From Bosea sp. RAC05 (GTDB lineage: Bacteria > Pseudomonadota > Alphaproteobacteria > Rhizobiales > Beijerinckiaceae), in assembly GCF_001713455.1 (NCBI RefSeq), contig NZ_CP016464.1:4140001-4204000 (forward strand): 64,000 nucleotides of DNA, in the 5' to 3' direction. This document shows positions 45,601 through 53,327 of the stretch, piece by piece (the stretch's first letter is position 1; the number at the start of each line of letters is the position of its first letter). Below the pieces are notes generated by a model that worked only from the letters and a program-made list of their open reading frames with translations, had not been told where the DNA came from and did not search any database. Made by a program: the position numbers and the translations under genes.

Positions 45601-46632
45601 GATCGGCCGGCCGATGGTGACCGTCTCGCCGGGCCGCACCTCGGCTGCCGTCGCCACCACGGTCGCCTCGGTCGGGCCATAGGTGTTGAGGATGCGGCGC
45701 CCCGGCTGCGACCATTTCTGCACGGTCGCGGGCGGCAGCGCCTCGCCGCCGAGCAGGATCAGCTTCAGCGAGGGCACATCGGCCGGCAGGATGCCGAGCA
45801 GCGTCGGCACCGTGTCGATCACGGTCACGCCGGCCTGCGTCAGGATCGCCGGCAGCTTCTCGGCATCGCCCATCATCTCCGGCGAGGCGACGAAGAGCGT
45901 CGCGCCGGCGAGATAGGGCGTCCAGATCTCCTCCATCGACAGGTCGAAGGCGACCGAGGCGCCCTGGAAGACCACGTCGTCGGGGCCGATGCCGTAGAGC
46001 GCGTTCCCCGAGCGCAGGAAGTGGCAGATGTTGCGATGGCTGATGACGATCGCCTTCGGCGTTCCCGTCGAGCCGGAGGTGTAGATCAGATAGGCCGGAT
46101 GCTCGCGCGTCAGGCCGGCCGCCCGAGCGGGCATCGGATGCCCGTCATCGGCCTGTGACAGTGCCTCCGGCGTCCAGACGCTGCGCCCGGTGGCAGCGGC
46201 CCGGCCCGTCCAGGCCGCGCAGGTGACGAGGCCCTTGGCCTGCGCATCGGTCAGGCAGACCGCGATGCGCTCGACCGGCGCCTCGGCATCGAAGGGCACC
46301 CAGGCCGCGCCGGCCCGCGTGATGGCGATCTGGGCGATCAGAAGGTCGATGCCGCGCGGCATCCACAGGCCGACGAGATCGCCCGGCCCGACGCCCAGCA
46401 GCTCAAGCCCGCGCGCCTGCCGCCCCGCGGCGGCCCAGACCTCGTCATAGCTCAGCCGACGCGTGCCATCGACAAGGGCGGGATGACCGCCGCGGGCCTG
46501 GACGGTGGCGGCCAGGATCTCGCCCAGCACCTCGTCGCGCAACAGCTCGGGTCGCTTCTCGCCCGCCATCATGGCGACGACGGTCGGGCTCGCCTGGCCT
46601 GTCGTGGCCGACAGAGTGGTCATGTCGTTCAT
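42619..46632 (-). CDS. Pls/PosA-family non-ribosomal synthetase (poly-epsilon-lysine synthetase-like)
   Basis: A 1,337-residue membrane enzyme with the layout of epsilon-poly-L-lysine synthetase. An adenylation domain (about 40-520) carries the A3 core YLIYTSGSTGTPKAI (around residue 184) and NTYGPTEATV. A carrier domain has DLGGHSLLAARF, with the pantetheine site at Ser573. A long C-terminal region then alternates membrane helices with three hexapeptide-repeat blocks that replace a normal condensation domain. Such enzymes make homopolymers of a basic amino acid or amine-linked peptides. The predicted binding pocket has two acidic residues, consistent with a basic substrate. Start ATG 46632; ATG 46623 is possible. 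Confidence 0.88.
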   Translation of the reverse strand: MNDMTTLSATTGQASPTVVAMMAGEKRPELLRDEVLGEILAATVQARGGHPALVDGTRRLSYDEVWAAAGRQARGLELLGVGPGDLVGLWMPRGIDLLIAQIAITRAGAAWVPFDAEAPVERIAVCLTDAQAKGLVTCAAWTGRAAATGRSVWTPEALSQADDGHPMPARAAGLTREHPAYLIYTSGSTGTPKAIVISHRNICHFLRSGNALYGIGPDDVVFQGASVAFDLSMEEIWTPYLAGATLFVASPEMMGDAEKLPAILTQAGVTVIDTVPTLLGILPADVPSLKLILLGGEALPPATVQKWSQPGRRILNTYGPTEATVVATAAEVRPGETVTIGRPIANYTAYVVNEAMALVGPGEQGELLIGGPGVARGYHGRPELTAEKFIANPFGQPFGPEDPLLYRSGDAVSVDEAGNIVFHGRIDDQIKIRGFRVELGEIESKLAEEPGVNQAAVVMRTDDEIERLVAFVVAEPGVAVDGAVLRAALRDKLPPYMVPAHFEAVGSLPRMVSGKVDRRMLKAAPLTAPSAQGEQEPPRNATEAALLDAAKRVLGASSLPLEADFFVDLGGHSLLAARFISIVRETPAYAGITLQDVYGARTLRGMAALLDGRGIAEAQDLSFTPPPFLRRFLCGLAQAAVLPVIIGLATTQWLGIFVTYMLLSGEDLPLVWQIFALLGVYVGITIVTGFIAIGLKWLVLGRTKPGVYPLWGVYYFRWWFASRIAGLVHLKWLQSSPVMRVYWRLLGAKVGRDVIISDYEAGAIDLISIGDGASLGAKTTFANAEAIGDKLVIGRITIGKDVYAGSSVVFGHDCVVSDHAELLDLTTVPVGGVIGEAEIWDGSPGRKIGMVDLAALPPQAEASPRRRAGMTAFYILMLIVLPPVSLLPIFPAFMLFDKIDDWISTWSEISYLWYLPLLTWPTAIGLITLTVFLIAGLRWAILPRVSSGSYSIHSAFFARKWTVGLATEVTLETLSSLFATIYMRAWYRMMGAAIGKGSEISTNLSGRYDVTGIGAGNFIADEVVFGDEDMRRGYMRLEMTRTGDQVFVGNDAVVPPGAQIPDRVLIGIKSKPPANDRMQPGDTWFGSPPIQLPNRQKVDLGANWTYRPSWQKQTLRGLFEALHTSFPAMLFITFGTIAVDLVLQERINQRDWLGLVLSFMAVAVLIAVAQALICIAIKWLMMGVYKPLMKPMWSWWAMRTESIAVLYSGLGGKVLFEYLRGTPFLPWFLRLFGAKFGKGVWMDMTDITEFDCVTVGDFCQINAHSALQTHLYEDRVMKVGRVHLGKGVCVGAAATVLYDTRVGDFAQIGLLTVIMKGENLPAHTRWEGAPAVPAQQH

Positions 46633-46873
46633 CGCGCCCTGCTGCGCGCCGCCCACCCGTCTCGCGAAGCGACGCGGATGGCGCCCTCCCCGATCCGACG
46701 CAGCCGTCGCGCACCTCGATTGTGCCGGAAAACCTGCAACCCGATGCGGTCTTCCCGGTCGATTCCCCCGGCCGGGCGGGTGCCGCACCGCAGCCCCGCA
46801 CGCTCACGCTTCTCCTGCCCGCAGACCTCTGAACCCATGATGAACGTGACGCTTCAGCCCATGCGACCGAGCG

Positions 46874-47803
46874 TCACCCACGCATCAGCGCCATGACATG
46901 CGCCGCCGCAGAGCGCGACAGGCCCTCCAGATCATAGCCCCCCTCCAGCACGGAAACGATGCGCCCGCCGCAGCGCCGGTCCGCGATCTCCATCAGCTGC
47001 TGCGTCGCCCAGGCGAAGTCGGTTTCCTTCAGATTGAGGTTGGCGAGCGGATCACGCCAATGCGCATCGAATCCCGCCGAAATGATGATCAAATCGGGCG
47101 AGAACGCGGCGATCCGCGGCAGCAGCACGCTCTCCATCGCCTCGCGGAAAATGTCGGAACCGTCTCCAGCGCTCAGGGGCGCGTTGACGATCGTGCCATG
47201 GGCTCCGCGCTCGGACAGGGCACCAGTGCCCGGATAGAGCGGCATCTCGTGGCTCGAGGCGTAGAGCACGCTCGGATCGCTCCAGAAGATCTCCTGGGTG
47301 CCGTTGCCGTGATGGACGTCCCAGTCGATGATCGCGACGCGTTCCGCCCCATGGACGCGCTGCGCATGCCGCGCCGCGATCGCCGCCTGGTTGAAGAAGC
47401 AGAACCCCATCGCCTTGACGCTCTCGGCATGGTGGCCCGGCGGCCGGGTGGCGCTGAAGGCATTGGCCACGCGCCCCGTCATCACCTCGTCCACCGCCTG
47501 CACAGCGCCGCCGACGCCATGCATCACCGCATCGACCGTCCCCGGCGACATCGTCGTGTCGGCGTCGAACGGCACCAGCCCGCTGGCGGGCGAGGCGGCC
47601 AGCACCTCCTCGGCAAAATCGCGCGGATGGCACAGCACGACATGGTCGAGCGTACCCGCCATGGCGGTCTCGCGAATCAGCGGCGCGAAGCGCTCGCTCT
47701 CCAGCGCGGCCTCGACCGCCCGGATGCGATCCGGCCGCTCCGGATGGCCCGGTGGCGTCTCATGCGCCAGACTGGACGGATGGGTGATCAGCAAGGTCGT
47801 CAC
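46874..47803 (-). CDS. Histone-deacetylase-family amidohydrolase (acetylpolyamine/AcuC-like)
   Basis: A 309-residue zinc hydrolase of the arginase/deacetylase fold. Motifs: SATRPPGHHAESVKAMGFCFFNQAAIAARHA, the metal site IIDWDVHHGNGTQEIFW (Asp, His), SSHEMPLYPGTG and LIIISAGFDAHWRDPLANLNL (Asp). Bacterial members deacetylate polyamines or small acetylated molecules rather than histones. The GTG at 47803 is chosen because typical proteins begin (M)TTLLITHPSSLAHETPPGHPERPDRI. It lies just upstream of the Pls-like gene on the same strand (241-base gap), so it could act on a related amine product. Confidence 0.92.
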   Translation of the reverse strand: MTTLLITHPSSLAHETPPGHPERPDRIRAVEAALESERFAPLIRETAMAGTLDHVVLCHPRDFAEEVLAASPASGLVPFDADTTMSPGTVDAVMHGVGGAVQAVDEVMTGRVANAFSATRPPGHHAESVKAMGFCFFNQAAIAARHAQRVHGAERVAIIDWDVHHGNGTQEIFWSDPSVLYASSHEMPLYPGTGALSERGAHGTIVNAPLSAGDGSDIFREAMESVLLPRIAAFSPDLIIISAGFDAHWRDPLANLNLKETDFAWATQQLMEIADRRCGGRIVSVLEGGYDLEGLSRSAAAHVMALMRG

Positions 47804-48028
47804 GACGGGGCGCTTTCGGATGGGCGGACGGAGAAAGCGTGACCATACGGCCACGGTGCGGTGCGAAAAGCAGGGTGGACCGTCCCTGCGCGGAACCCAA
47901 ATTGCACGCCCCCCGTTTCCGGCCTAGAGCAGGGCTCGTTCGGTCGTGCCGCCCCTGCAGCCGGTGGATACCAAGCGTTAACCCTGAATTCATCATAAGG
48001 ATGGCTTGCAGGCCGTCTGGTGGACGTC

Positions 48029-48625
48029 ATGAAACAGACCGTGATCCTCGCGTTGGCGATGTCGACCCTGCTGGGGGCTTGCCAGTACAAGAGCGTCAAC
48101 GCTCCGGCTCTGTCGTCACGCGATGCCGAATACATCGCGCTGGTGCCGAAATTCGAACACCAACTCACCCACCTTCCCTATGAGATCTCCGACCCCACCG
48201 GCCAGGCGCCCGGCACGATCGTCGTCGATACCAAGGAGAAGTATCTCTATTACGTCCTGCCGAACAAGAAGGCGATCCGCTACGGCGTCGCCACCGGCGA
48301 CGAGGCCTTCGGCTGGACCGGCGAGGCCATCGTGCAGCGCAAGGCGGAATGGCCGCGCTGGACGCCGCCGGCCGAGATGATCGCCCGCTGGCCGCATCTC
48401 GCCCCGCGCGCCGGCGGCATGGACGGCGGCCCCGACAATCCGCTCGGCGCCCGCGCGCTCTATCTCTACCAGAACGGCCGTGACACGCTCTATCGCATCC
48501 ACGGCACCAACGAGCCCGAGACGATCGGCCGTTCCGCCTCCTCCGGCTGCATCCGGATGCGCAACATCGACGTGATCGACCTGTTCAACCGCGTGCCCAA
48601 CGGCACCAAGGTCATCGTCACCTGA
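48029..48625 (+). CDS. L,D-transpeptidase (YkuD domain) lipoprotein
   Basis: A 198-residue lipoprotein with signal MKQTVILALAMSTLLGAC (lipidation at Cys18) and a YkuD catalytic domain: PGTIVVDTKEKYLYYVLPNKKAIRYGVATG and HGTNEPETIGRSASSGCIRMRNIDVIDLF, with catalytic His158 and Cys174. It would form 3-3 peptidoglycan cross-links or attach proteins to the wall in the periplasm. The ATG at 48029 follows an in-frame GTG at 48020. The gene is divergent from the deacetylase gene; a TTAACC site lies about 50 bases upstream. Confidence 0.9.
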   Translation: MKQTVILALAMSTLLGACQYKSVNAPALSSRDAEYIALVPKFEHQLTHLPYEISDPTGQAPGTIVVDTKEKYLYYVLPNKKAIRYGVATGDEAFGWTGEAIVQRKAEWPRWTPPAEMIARWPHLAPRAGGMDGGPDNPLGARALYLYQNGRDTLYRIHGTNEPETIGRSASSGCIRMRNIDVIDLFNRVPNGTKVIVT

Positions 48626-48627
48626 GC

Positions 48628-48647
48628 GCGGGGCCGGCGCGCCCCGC
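48628..48647. terminator. Hairpin between convergent genes
   Basis: GCGGGGC (48628-48634) pairs with GCCCCGC (48641-48647) around a 6-base loop, in the 22-base gap between the stop of the L,D-transpeptidase gene and the end of the metallophosphoesterase gene. It could act as a bidirectional terminator, but no T-tract flanks it on either side. Confidence 0.4.
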
Positions 48648-49541
48648 TCAGCCCAGCTCGATCAGCACGATCTCGGGCGGAATCCCGAAGCGGATCGGCA
48701 ACTGGCTCGTCCCGATCCCGCCGGACACCACGAGGTCGCGCCCGTCCTCGCGGACATGGCCATAGGCATAGCGGTTGCCGTATCGCGACGGCACGATCGG
48801 CGCCCAGCCCAGAAACCGGACCTGGCCGCCATGGGTGTGGCCCGACAGCGTCAGCGACACGCGCTCCGGCATGCGCGCGAAGATGTCGGGCTCATGCGCC
48901 ATCAGGATCACCGGCGCCCCGTCATCGGTGATCTGCGCCATCGTGCCGGCGAGATCATCGATGCCGTGCGGGCGCCCGCGCAGCCGCGGCAGGAAGGCGA
49001 GCTGATCGCCGAGGCCGGCCAGCCAGAGCGGGCCCGCCTGGCTGGACAGCCGCACCGCGCGGTTCTCCAGCACGGGGATGCCGGCGCGCTCCAGGGCCTG
49101 GCCGACCTGCGTCGGCCCCGCCCGCAGCGCCTGCGTCGGCTCGTCATGCCACCAGTCGTGATTGCCGAGAATGGCGAAGACACCGTCGCGGGTCTCAAGC
49201 CTGGCGAGTTCGGCCGCCCAGTCCGCCATGGCGGGGTCCAAGGCGAAGCGCCGGCGGCTGGCGACGAAATCGCCGAGCAGCAGCGTCAGATCGGGCTTGA
49301 GCGCATTGGTCGCGGCGACGAGTTCGGAGACACGCGCCAGGGGCACGTGCAGGGATCCGATGTGCAGGTCCGACAGCACCGCCAGCCGCAGCCTGCGCCC
49401 CTCGGGCCAGCCCCGCGGCGTCAGCCGGTAGCGCGTGATCGCCTGGCGCCCCGGCTCCCAGATCGCGGCATAGGCGCCGGTGCCCGTCACGGCCAAAAAA
49501 AGACCGGCGAGGGTCCGAAGGACGCTGCGCCGGTCAAGCAT
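48648..49541 (-). CDS. Metallophosphoesterase (YkuE/YaeI-like)
   Basis: A 297-residue calcineurin-fold enzyme. The N-terminus MLDRRSVLRTLAGLFLAVTGTGAYA holds a twin-arginine-like motif followed by a hydrophobic stretch, so export or membrane anchoring by the Tat route is likely. Metal-binding blocks are all present: VLSDLHIGSLH, LLGDFVASRR, ILGNHDWWHDE, ILMAHEPDIF and LSGHTHGGQVRFLGW. The substrate may be a lipid-linked or nucleotide phosphate at the membrane (UDP-diacylglucosamine hydrolase-like members exist), but this is not decided by sequence. Confidence 0.9.
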   Translation of the reverse strand: MLDRRSVLRTLAGLFLAVTGTGAYAAIWEPGRQAITRYRLTPRGWPEGRRLRLAVLSDLHIGSLHVPLARVSELVAATNALKPDLTLLLGDFVASRRRFALDPAMADWAAELARLETRDGVFAILGNHDWWHDEPTQALRAGPTQVGQALERAGIPVLENRAVRLSSQAGPLWLAGLGDQLAFLPRLRGRPHGIDDLAGTMAQITDDGAPVILMAHEPDIFARMPERVSLTLSGHTHGGQVRFLGWAPIVPSRYGNRYAYGHVREDGRDLVVSGGIGTSQLPIRFGIPPEIVLIELG

Positions 49542-49969
49542 GGAGGGTCTCGAAGAAATCGCGAAGGTCAGTCGTCAAAGCCGTTGCGAAGGACACCGGC
49601 AAGCCGGGATGGTGCATCCTTCGCACGGTGATCCAACGCAGCCGGAGCCCGCCTTGTTCCGGCGGCCAGTGCGGGGAGCGCGATGGGCTTGAACCAGGAC
49701 GAATAGGCCTCCCGGGCATGAGCATCGTGGAAACTCGCATGGGCGGGAATCGCGCGGCGGGTGTGAGACGGGGTCGTCATGGGTTCCGACTGGGTTGGCT
49801 GCAGATGCGACGACGGGTCCGTCGCCGCATCGCAAGCTGACCCGAGATCGGGACTCCAAGACGGCATGATCGTGATGCGATCAGGGCAAATTGTGTCGCG
49901 CGGCCAACCTGCGCCACAATCATGAACGATCGGCACGCTCGCCCTGCGGCAGCGTGCCGCCGGGCGCCG
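49542..49969. other. Gene-poor gap with one small ORF
   Basis: This stretch of 428 bases separates the metallophosphoesterase start from the aminotransferase end. Apart from a possible 70-codon gene at 49568-49780 on the minus strand I find nothing: no tRNA, no clear terminator, no repeat. Base use is less GC-rich around 49850-49930. Confidence 0.5.
49568..49780 (-). CDS. Possible small protein with FKPIALPALAA motif
   Basis: A 70-residue reading frame from ATG 49780 with a weak ribosome site (CGGAA) upstream. The segment YSSWFKPIALPALAAGTRR resembles a short motif I associate with small conserved proteins of Hyphomicrobiales in which FKPIGIPAVAAA-like sequence recurs. The rest is basic and low in complexity. 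Function unknown. It lies upstream of the metallophosphoesterase gene on the same strand. Confidence 0.4.
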   Translation of the reverse strand: MTTPSHTRRAIPAHASFHDAHAREAYSSWFKPIALPALAAGTRRAPAALDHRAKDAPSRLAGVLRNGFDD

Positions 49970-51349
49970 TCAGGCCGCGAGCAGCCCTTCCGCCTTGGCC
50001 CAGGCGAGCGTCTTGTCGAGGGCGCGCCCATAGCGGTCGAACATCTCTTCGATCTCCGCCTCCTTCATGATCAGCGGCGGGCAGAAGGCGACGCGATCGC
50101 CCATCGCCCGCAGGATCAGGCCCTCCTGCTGCGCGAAGAAGACCGACTTCGGCCCGACGCCCTTCTTGATCTCGAAGGCGGCCTTGGTCGCCTTGTCGCG
50201 AACCAGCTCGACGCCGCCGATCAGGCCGACGCCTCGGGCCTCGCCGACGAGCGGATGCTCCTCGAGCTTGGTCAGACGGCGCAGGAAGGTCGGCGAGACG
50301 CTGCGGACATGTTCGACGATCTTGTCGCGCTGGTAGATCTCCAGCGTCTTGACCGCGACCGCGCAGCCGACCGGGTGGCCGGCATAGGTGTTGCCGTGGC
50401 CGAAGGTGCCGATCTTGCGGCTCTGGTCGACCAGGACCTCGTAGACCCGCTCGTTCATCATCACCGCGCTGAGCGGGAAATAGGCCGAGGTGATCTGCTT
50501 GGCGCAGGAAAGCGTGTCGGCGGCCAGACCATAGGTGGTCGTGCCGAACATGTTGCCGGTGCGGCCGAAGCCGGTGATGACCTCGTCGGCGATGAACAGG
50601 ATGTCGTACTTCGCCAGCACGGCGTTGATCTTTTCGAAATAGCCGGCCGGCGGCGTGATCGCCCCACCCGCGCCCATCACCGGCTCGGCGATGAAGGCGG
50701 CAACCGTGTCGGGCCCCTCGCGCAGGATCATCTCCTCCAGCTCGGCGGCCATGCGCGAGGAGAAATCCTGCTCGCTCTCGCCGGGCTCGGCGAAGCGGTA
50801 GTGATGCGGGCAGGAGGTGTGGAGGATGCCGGGCAGCGGCAGGTCGAAGTCGATGTGGTTGTTGGGCAGGCCGGTCAGCGAGGCCGAGGCGACGGTGACG
50901 CCGTGATAGCCCTTCAGCCGCGAGATGATCTTCTTTTTCTGCGGCCGGCCGAGCGCGTTGTTCATGTACCATACGATCTTGATCTGGGTGTCGTTCGCAT
51001 CCGAGCCGGAGGCGCCGTAGAACACCTTGGAGATCGGAACCGGCGCGATCTCCTTCAGCTTCTCCGCCAGCTCGATCGCCGGGTCGTGGCTGCGCCCGCC
51101 GAAGATGTGCTGGAACGGCAGCTTCTTCATCTGCTCGTAGGCGGCCTCGATCAGCTCCTGGTTGGAATAGCCGAGCGCGGTGCACCAGAGCCCCGCCATG
51201 CCCTCCAGATACTCCTTGCCGGCGCTGTCGTAGACATACACGCCCTTGCCGCTCTCCAGCACGAGCGGACCCGTCTCGCGGTGGGTCGCGAGGTTCGTAT
51301 AGGGGTGGACGAGGGTCTCGATGTCCCGGACGGCGAGGTTGGACAGCAT
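49970..51349 (-). CDS. Class III aminotransferase (omega-amino acid/putrescine--pyruvate type)
   Basis: PLP-dependent enzyme of 459 residues. Signatures: VYDSAGKEYLEGMAGLWCTALGYSNQELIEAAYEQM, FYGASGSDANDTQIKIVWYMNNALGRPQKKKIISRLKGYHGVTVASASLTGLP, IADEVITGFGRTGNMFG, and SCAKQITSAYFPLSAVMMNE, which carries the PLP lysine. The type includes putrescine- or beta-alanine--pyruvate transaminases (SpuC-like). It moves amino groups from amines to keto acids in the cytoplasm and may degrade polyamines, in keeping with the deacetylase at 47 kb. It stands alone. Confidence 0.93.
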   Translation of the reverse strand: MLSNLAVRDIETLVHPYTNLATHRETGPLVLESGKGVYVYDSAGKEYLEGMAGLWCTALGYSNQELIEAAYEQMKKLPFQHIFGGRSHDPAIELAEKLKEIAPVPISKVFYGASGSDANDTQIKIVWYMNNALGRPQKKKIISRLKGYHGVTVASASLTGLPNNHIDFDLPLPGILHTSCPHHYRFAEPGESEQDFSSRMAAELEEMILREGPDTVAAFIAEPVMGAGGAITPPAGYFEKINAVLAKYDILFIADEVITGFGRTGNMFGTTTYGLAADTLSCAKQITSAYFPLSAVMMNERVYEVLVDQSRKIGTFGHGNTYAGHPVGCAVAVKTLEIYQRDKIVEHVRSVSPTFLRRLTKLEEHPLVGEARGVGLIGGVELVRDKATKAAFEIKKGVGPKSVFFAQQEGLILRAMGDRVAFCPPLIMKEAEIEEMFDRYGRALDKTLAWAKAEGLLAA

Positions 51350-51569
51350 CCTGCGGTTCCCCTGATGCGAGTGGCGTCTTCGGTCAGCATAGACCGCGGC
51401 CGGCGCAAGCTCTCAGCGATTTTATCGCAACCCGACGCAGACTCTGCCGCAGGGCTGCGCCGATACGCGCGATATCAACGCCGGAGCGGGTCGCTGCCGC
51501 GGCAGTTGATTGTTGATCGGCGGCTTGTAGGAATCATGCCATCGAGATTGGGCACACCAGGCGGAGTTC

Positions 51570-52064
51570 ATGACGGTCCAGACACTCATGGCCCGGCTGC
51601 TGTGCGGACTGACACTGGCCCTTGCAGGCCAGATGGCGCCTGCCGTCGCCCAGGTGTTCGATCGCGACCCACGCATCGGCTACATCACGGCCGCTTACGC
51701 GAAGGATGCCGTCGATCATGCGCGACGCCATTTCAACCTCGCGTTGGACGGGAGCGAGGCCAGTATCGCCAATGTCGAGCGGATCCTCGCCCAGTTGAGC
51801 GCCTCTTACCGCAGCACAGTGCCGAGGCCGAGCGAGGAAGAGCTATCGACCATGGCCAAGGCCTATGGCAGTTACATCGGCTGGGTCTTCATCACCGCGC
51901 GCGGCGGCGAATGGGGCACCGGGTCGCTTGGCGAAGGTGATTTCTCCGTGATCCGAGGAAAAACGGGACGAATGTTCTGGCCGATCGGTTACGTTCTGAA
52001 ACGCATAAGACTTCAATCGGATAGAAACCTAAAAAACTACTATCGAAGCATGATCAAAAACTGA
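51570..52064 (+). CDS. Hypothetical secreted protein
   Basis: A 164-residue protein with a signal peptide (MTVQTLMARLLCGLTLALAGQMAPAVAQ) and a mature part that I do not recognise: FDRDPRIGYITAAYAKDAVDHARRHFNLALDGSEASIANVERILAQLSASY, then a more basic, AT-richer C-terminal end (RLQSDRNLKNYYRSMIKN). A helical N-terminal half is suggested by the heptad-like pattern. The last 120 bases are much richer in A and T than the surroundings, which may point to different origin. It is followed by the YkgJ-type gene. Confidence 0.7.
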   Translation: MTVQTLMARLLCGLTLALAGQMAPAVAQVFDRDPRIGYITAAYAKDAVDHARRHFNLALDGSEASIANVERILAQLSASYRSTVPRPSEEELSTMAKAYGSYIGWVFITARGGEWGTGSLGEGDFSVIRGKTGRMFWPIGYVLKRIRLQSDRNLKNYYRSMIKN

Positions 52065-52181
52065 GATTTGATGGCGATATCGCCAGGTGACTTGCTCCCC
52101 CTGCGACAATCCGGGCGATGCTTGCCACTGGCAGGCCGCGGCGGCATGGTGCGGCGGTTTAAGGCTCATTCTAAAGAAGCG

Positions 52182-52709
52182 ATGATGATCGACCCGACCT
52201 CGATGGTGAACCGGCCCGCGCCGGGCCGCGATTGCGGCAGCTGCACCCTGTGCTGCAAGGTCTACGAGGTGCCCGCCGTCGAGAGCCAGGCCGGTACCTG
52301 GTGCCGGCACTGCCTGCCGGGCCGTGGCTGCGGCATCCACGAAACCCGCCCGCAGCATTGCCGGGCCTTCTTCTGCCTGTGGATGACGCAGGATTTTCTC
52401 GGGCCGGAGTGGAAGCCGGACCGCGCCCGCTTCGTGCTGACGATGGACCCGGCGACGCGCTGGCTCTTCGTCCAGGTCGATCCCGGCGCCGCGCAGGCCT
52501 GGCGCAAGGAGCCCTATCTCGGCCAGCTCAGGCGCTGGGCGGCGGCCGGCGACCGCCCGGTGATCGTCTTCGCCAACAAGGTCGCCACCGCGATCCTGTC
52601 GACCGGCGAGATCCCGCTGGGCGAGATCGCGGCCGATGAACGCCTCGTCCTGCGCGACCTGCCCGGCGGCCGCAGGACGCTGGAGAAGGTGTCGCGCGCC
52701 AGTGCCTGA
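52182..52709 (+). CDS. YkgJ-family cysteine cluster protein
   Basis: A 175-residue protein of the YkgJ/Fe-S-binding cysteine cluster family. The cluster spans residues 15-60: CGSCTLCCKVYEVP...CRHCLPGRGCGIHETRPQHCRAFFCLW, with nine cysteines that could bind zinc or an Fe-S centre. The rest is a mixed alpha/beta region without known active site. Start at the ATG at 52182 (or 52185) with a purine-rich AAAGAAG before it; an earlier ATG (52071) would add an unlikely leader. Function unknown. Confidence 0.85.
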   Translation: MMIDPTSMVNRPAPGRDCGSCTLCCKVYEVPAVESQAGTWCRHCLPGRGCGIHETRPQHCRAFFCLWMTQDFLGPEWKPDRARFVLTMDPATRWLFVQVDPGAAQAWRKEPYLGQLRRWAAAGDRPVIVFANKVATAILSTGEIPLGEIAADERLVLRDLPGGRRTLEKVSRASA

Positions 52710-52716
52710 GCCGCCG

Positions 52717-53184
52717 TCAGCCCTCGTCGGCGGCCCTGGCCAGGTCGCGCCAGGCCAGCACCAGCCGGTCGAGCTCCGCCAGGTCCTGCTCCGGCAGCTT
52801 GCCGAGCGTCTGCGCCACGAAGTCGCGCTGCGCCTTGATGCCGGCCTCCGCCAGCCGGCGGCCCTCCGGCGTCAGGTGCATGGCGTAGGAGCGCCGGTCC
52901 CCGGCGATGGCGCGCCGCTCGACGAGGCCGGCCTGCACCAGCCGGTCGACCAGCCCCGAGACATTGCCCTTGGTGACGTAGAGCCGCTCCGCCAGCTCGT
53001 TCTGGCTGATGCCCTCGCGTTCCGTCAGCGTCGACAGCAGATCAAATTGCGGGATCGACAGGCCCAGCGCCCTGATCCGGCCCGTCATCTGGCCGAGCAT
53101 GCGCTGGTGCAACCGCATGAACCGGAACCAGACGCGGTCCGGTTCGGCGGACAAGGCGTCGGCAGCGGCGTCTCGTGCAGGCAA
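52717..53184 (-). CDS. MarR-family transcriptional regulator
   Basis: A regulator of about 155 residues with a winged helix-turn-helix: MTGRIRALGLSIPQFDLLSTLTEREGISQNELAERLYVTKGNVSGLVDRLVQAGLVERRAIAGDRRSYAMHLTPEGRRLAE. It likely binds DNA as a dimer and may respond to phenolic or organic compounds. The start is probably the TTG at 53184, which has a strong GAGGGGG ribosome site nine bases upstream; the frame is open to a GTG/ATG further upstream without such a site. It is divergent from the papain-like gene. Confidence 0.88.
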   Translation of the reverse strand: MPARDAAADALSAEPDRVWFRFMRLHQRMLGQMTGRIRALGLSIPQFDLLSTLTEREGISQNELAERLYVTKGNVSGLVDRLVQAGLVERRAIAGDRRSYAMHLTPEGRRLAEAGIKAQRDFVAQTLGKLPEQDLAELDRLVLAWRDLARAADEG

Positions 53185-53327
53185 GCGGCAGTCCCCCTCG
53201 GTTCGACAGATCACCGCTAAACCATCTCGACGGCACAGGCGAGCCCGCTTGTTCCGCACGAAACAGGCCCCTGTCCTGCGTCATGCCAGGATCGTCCCCA
53301 TCGCTTCCTCAGCCAAGGGGCACGCCC

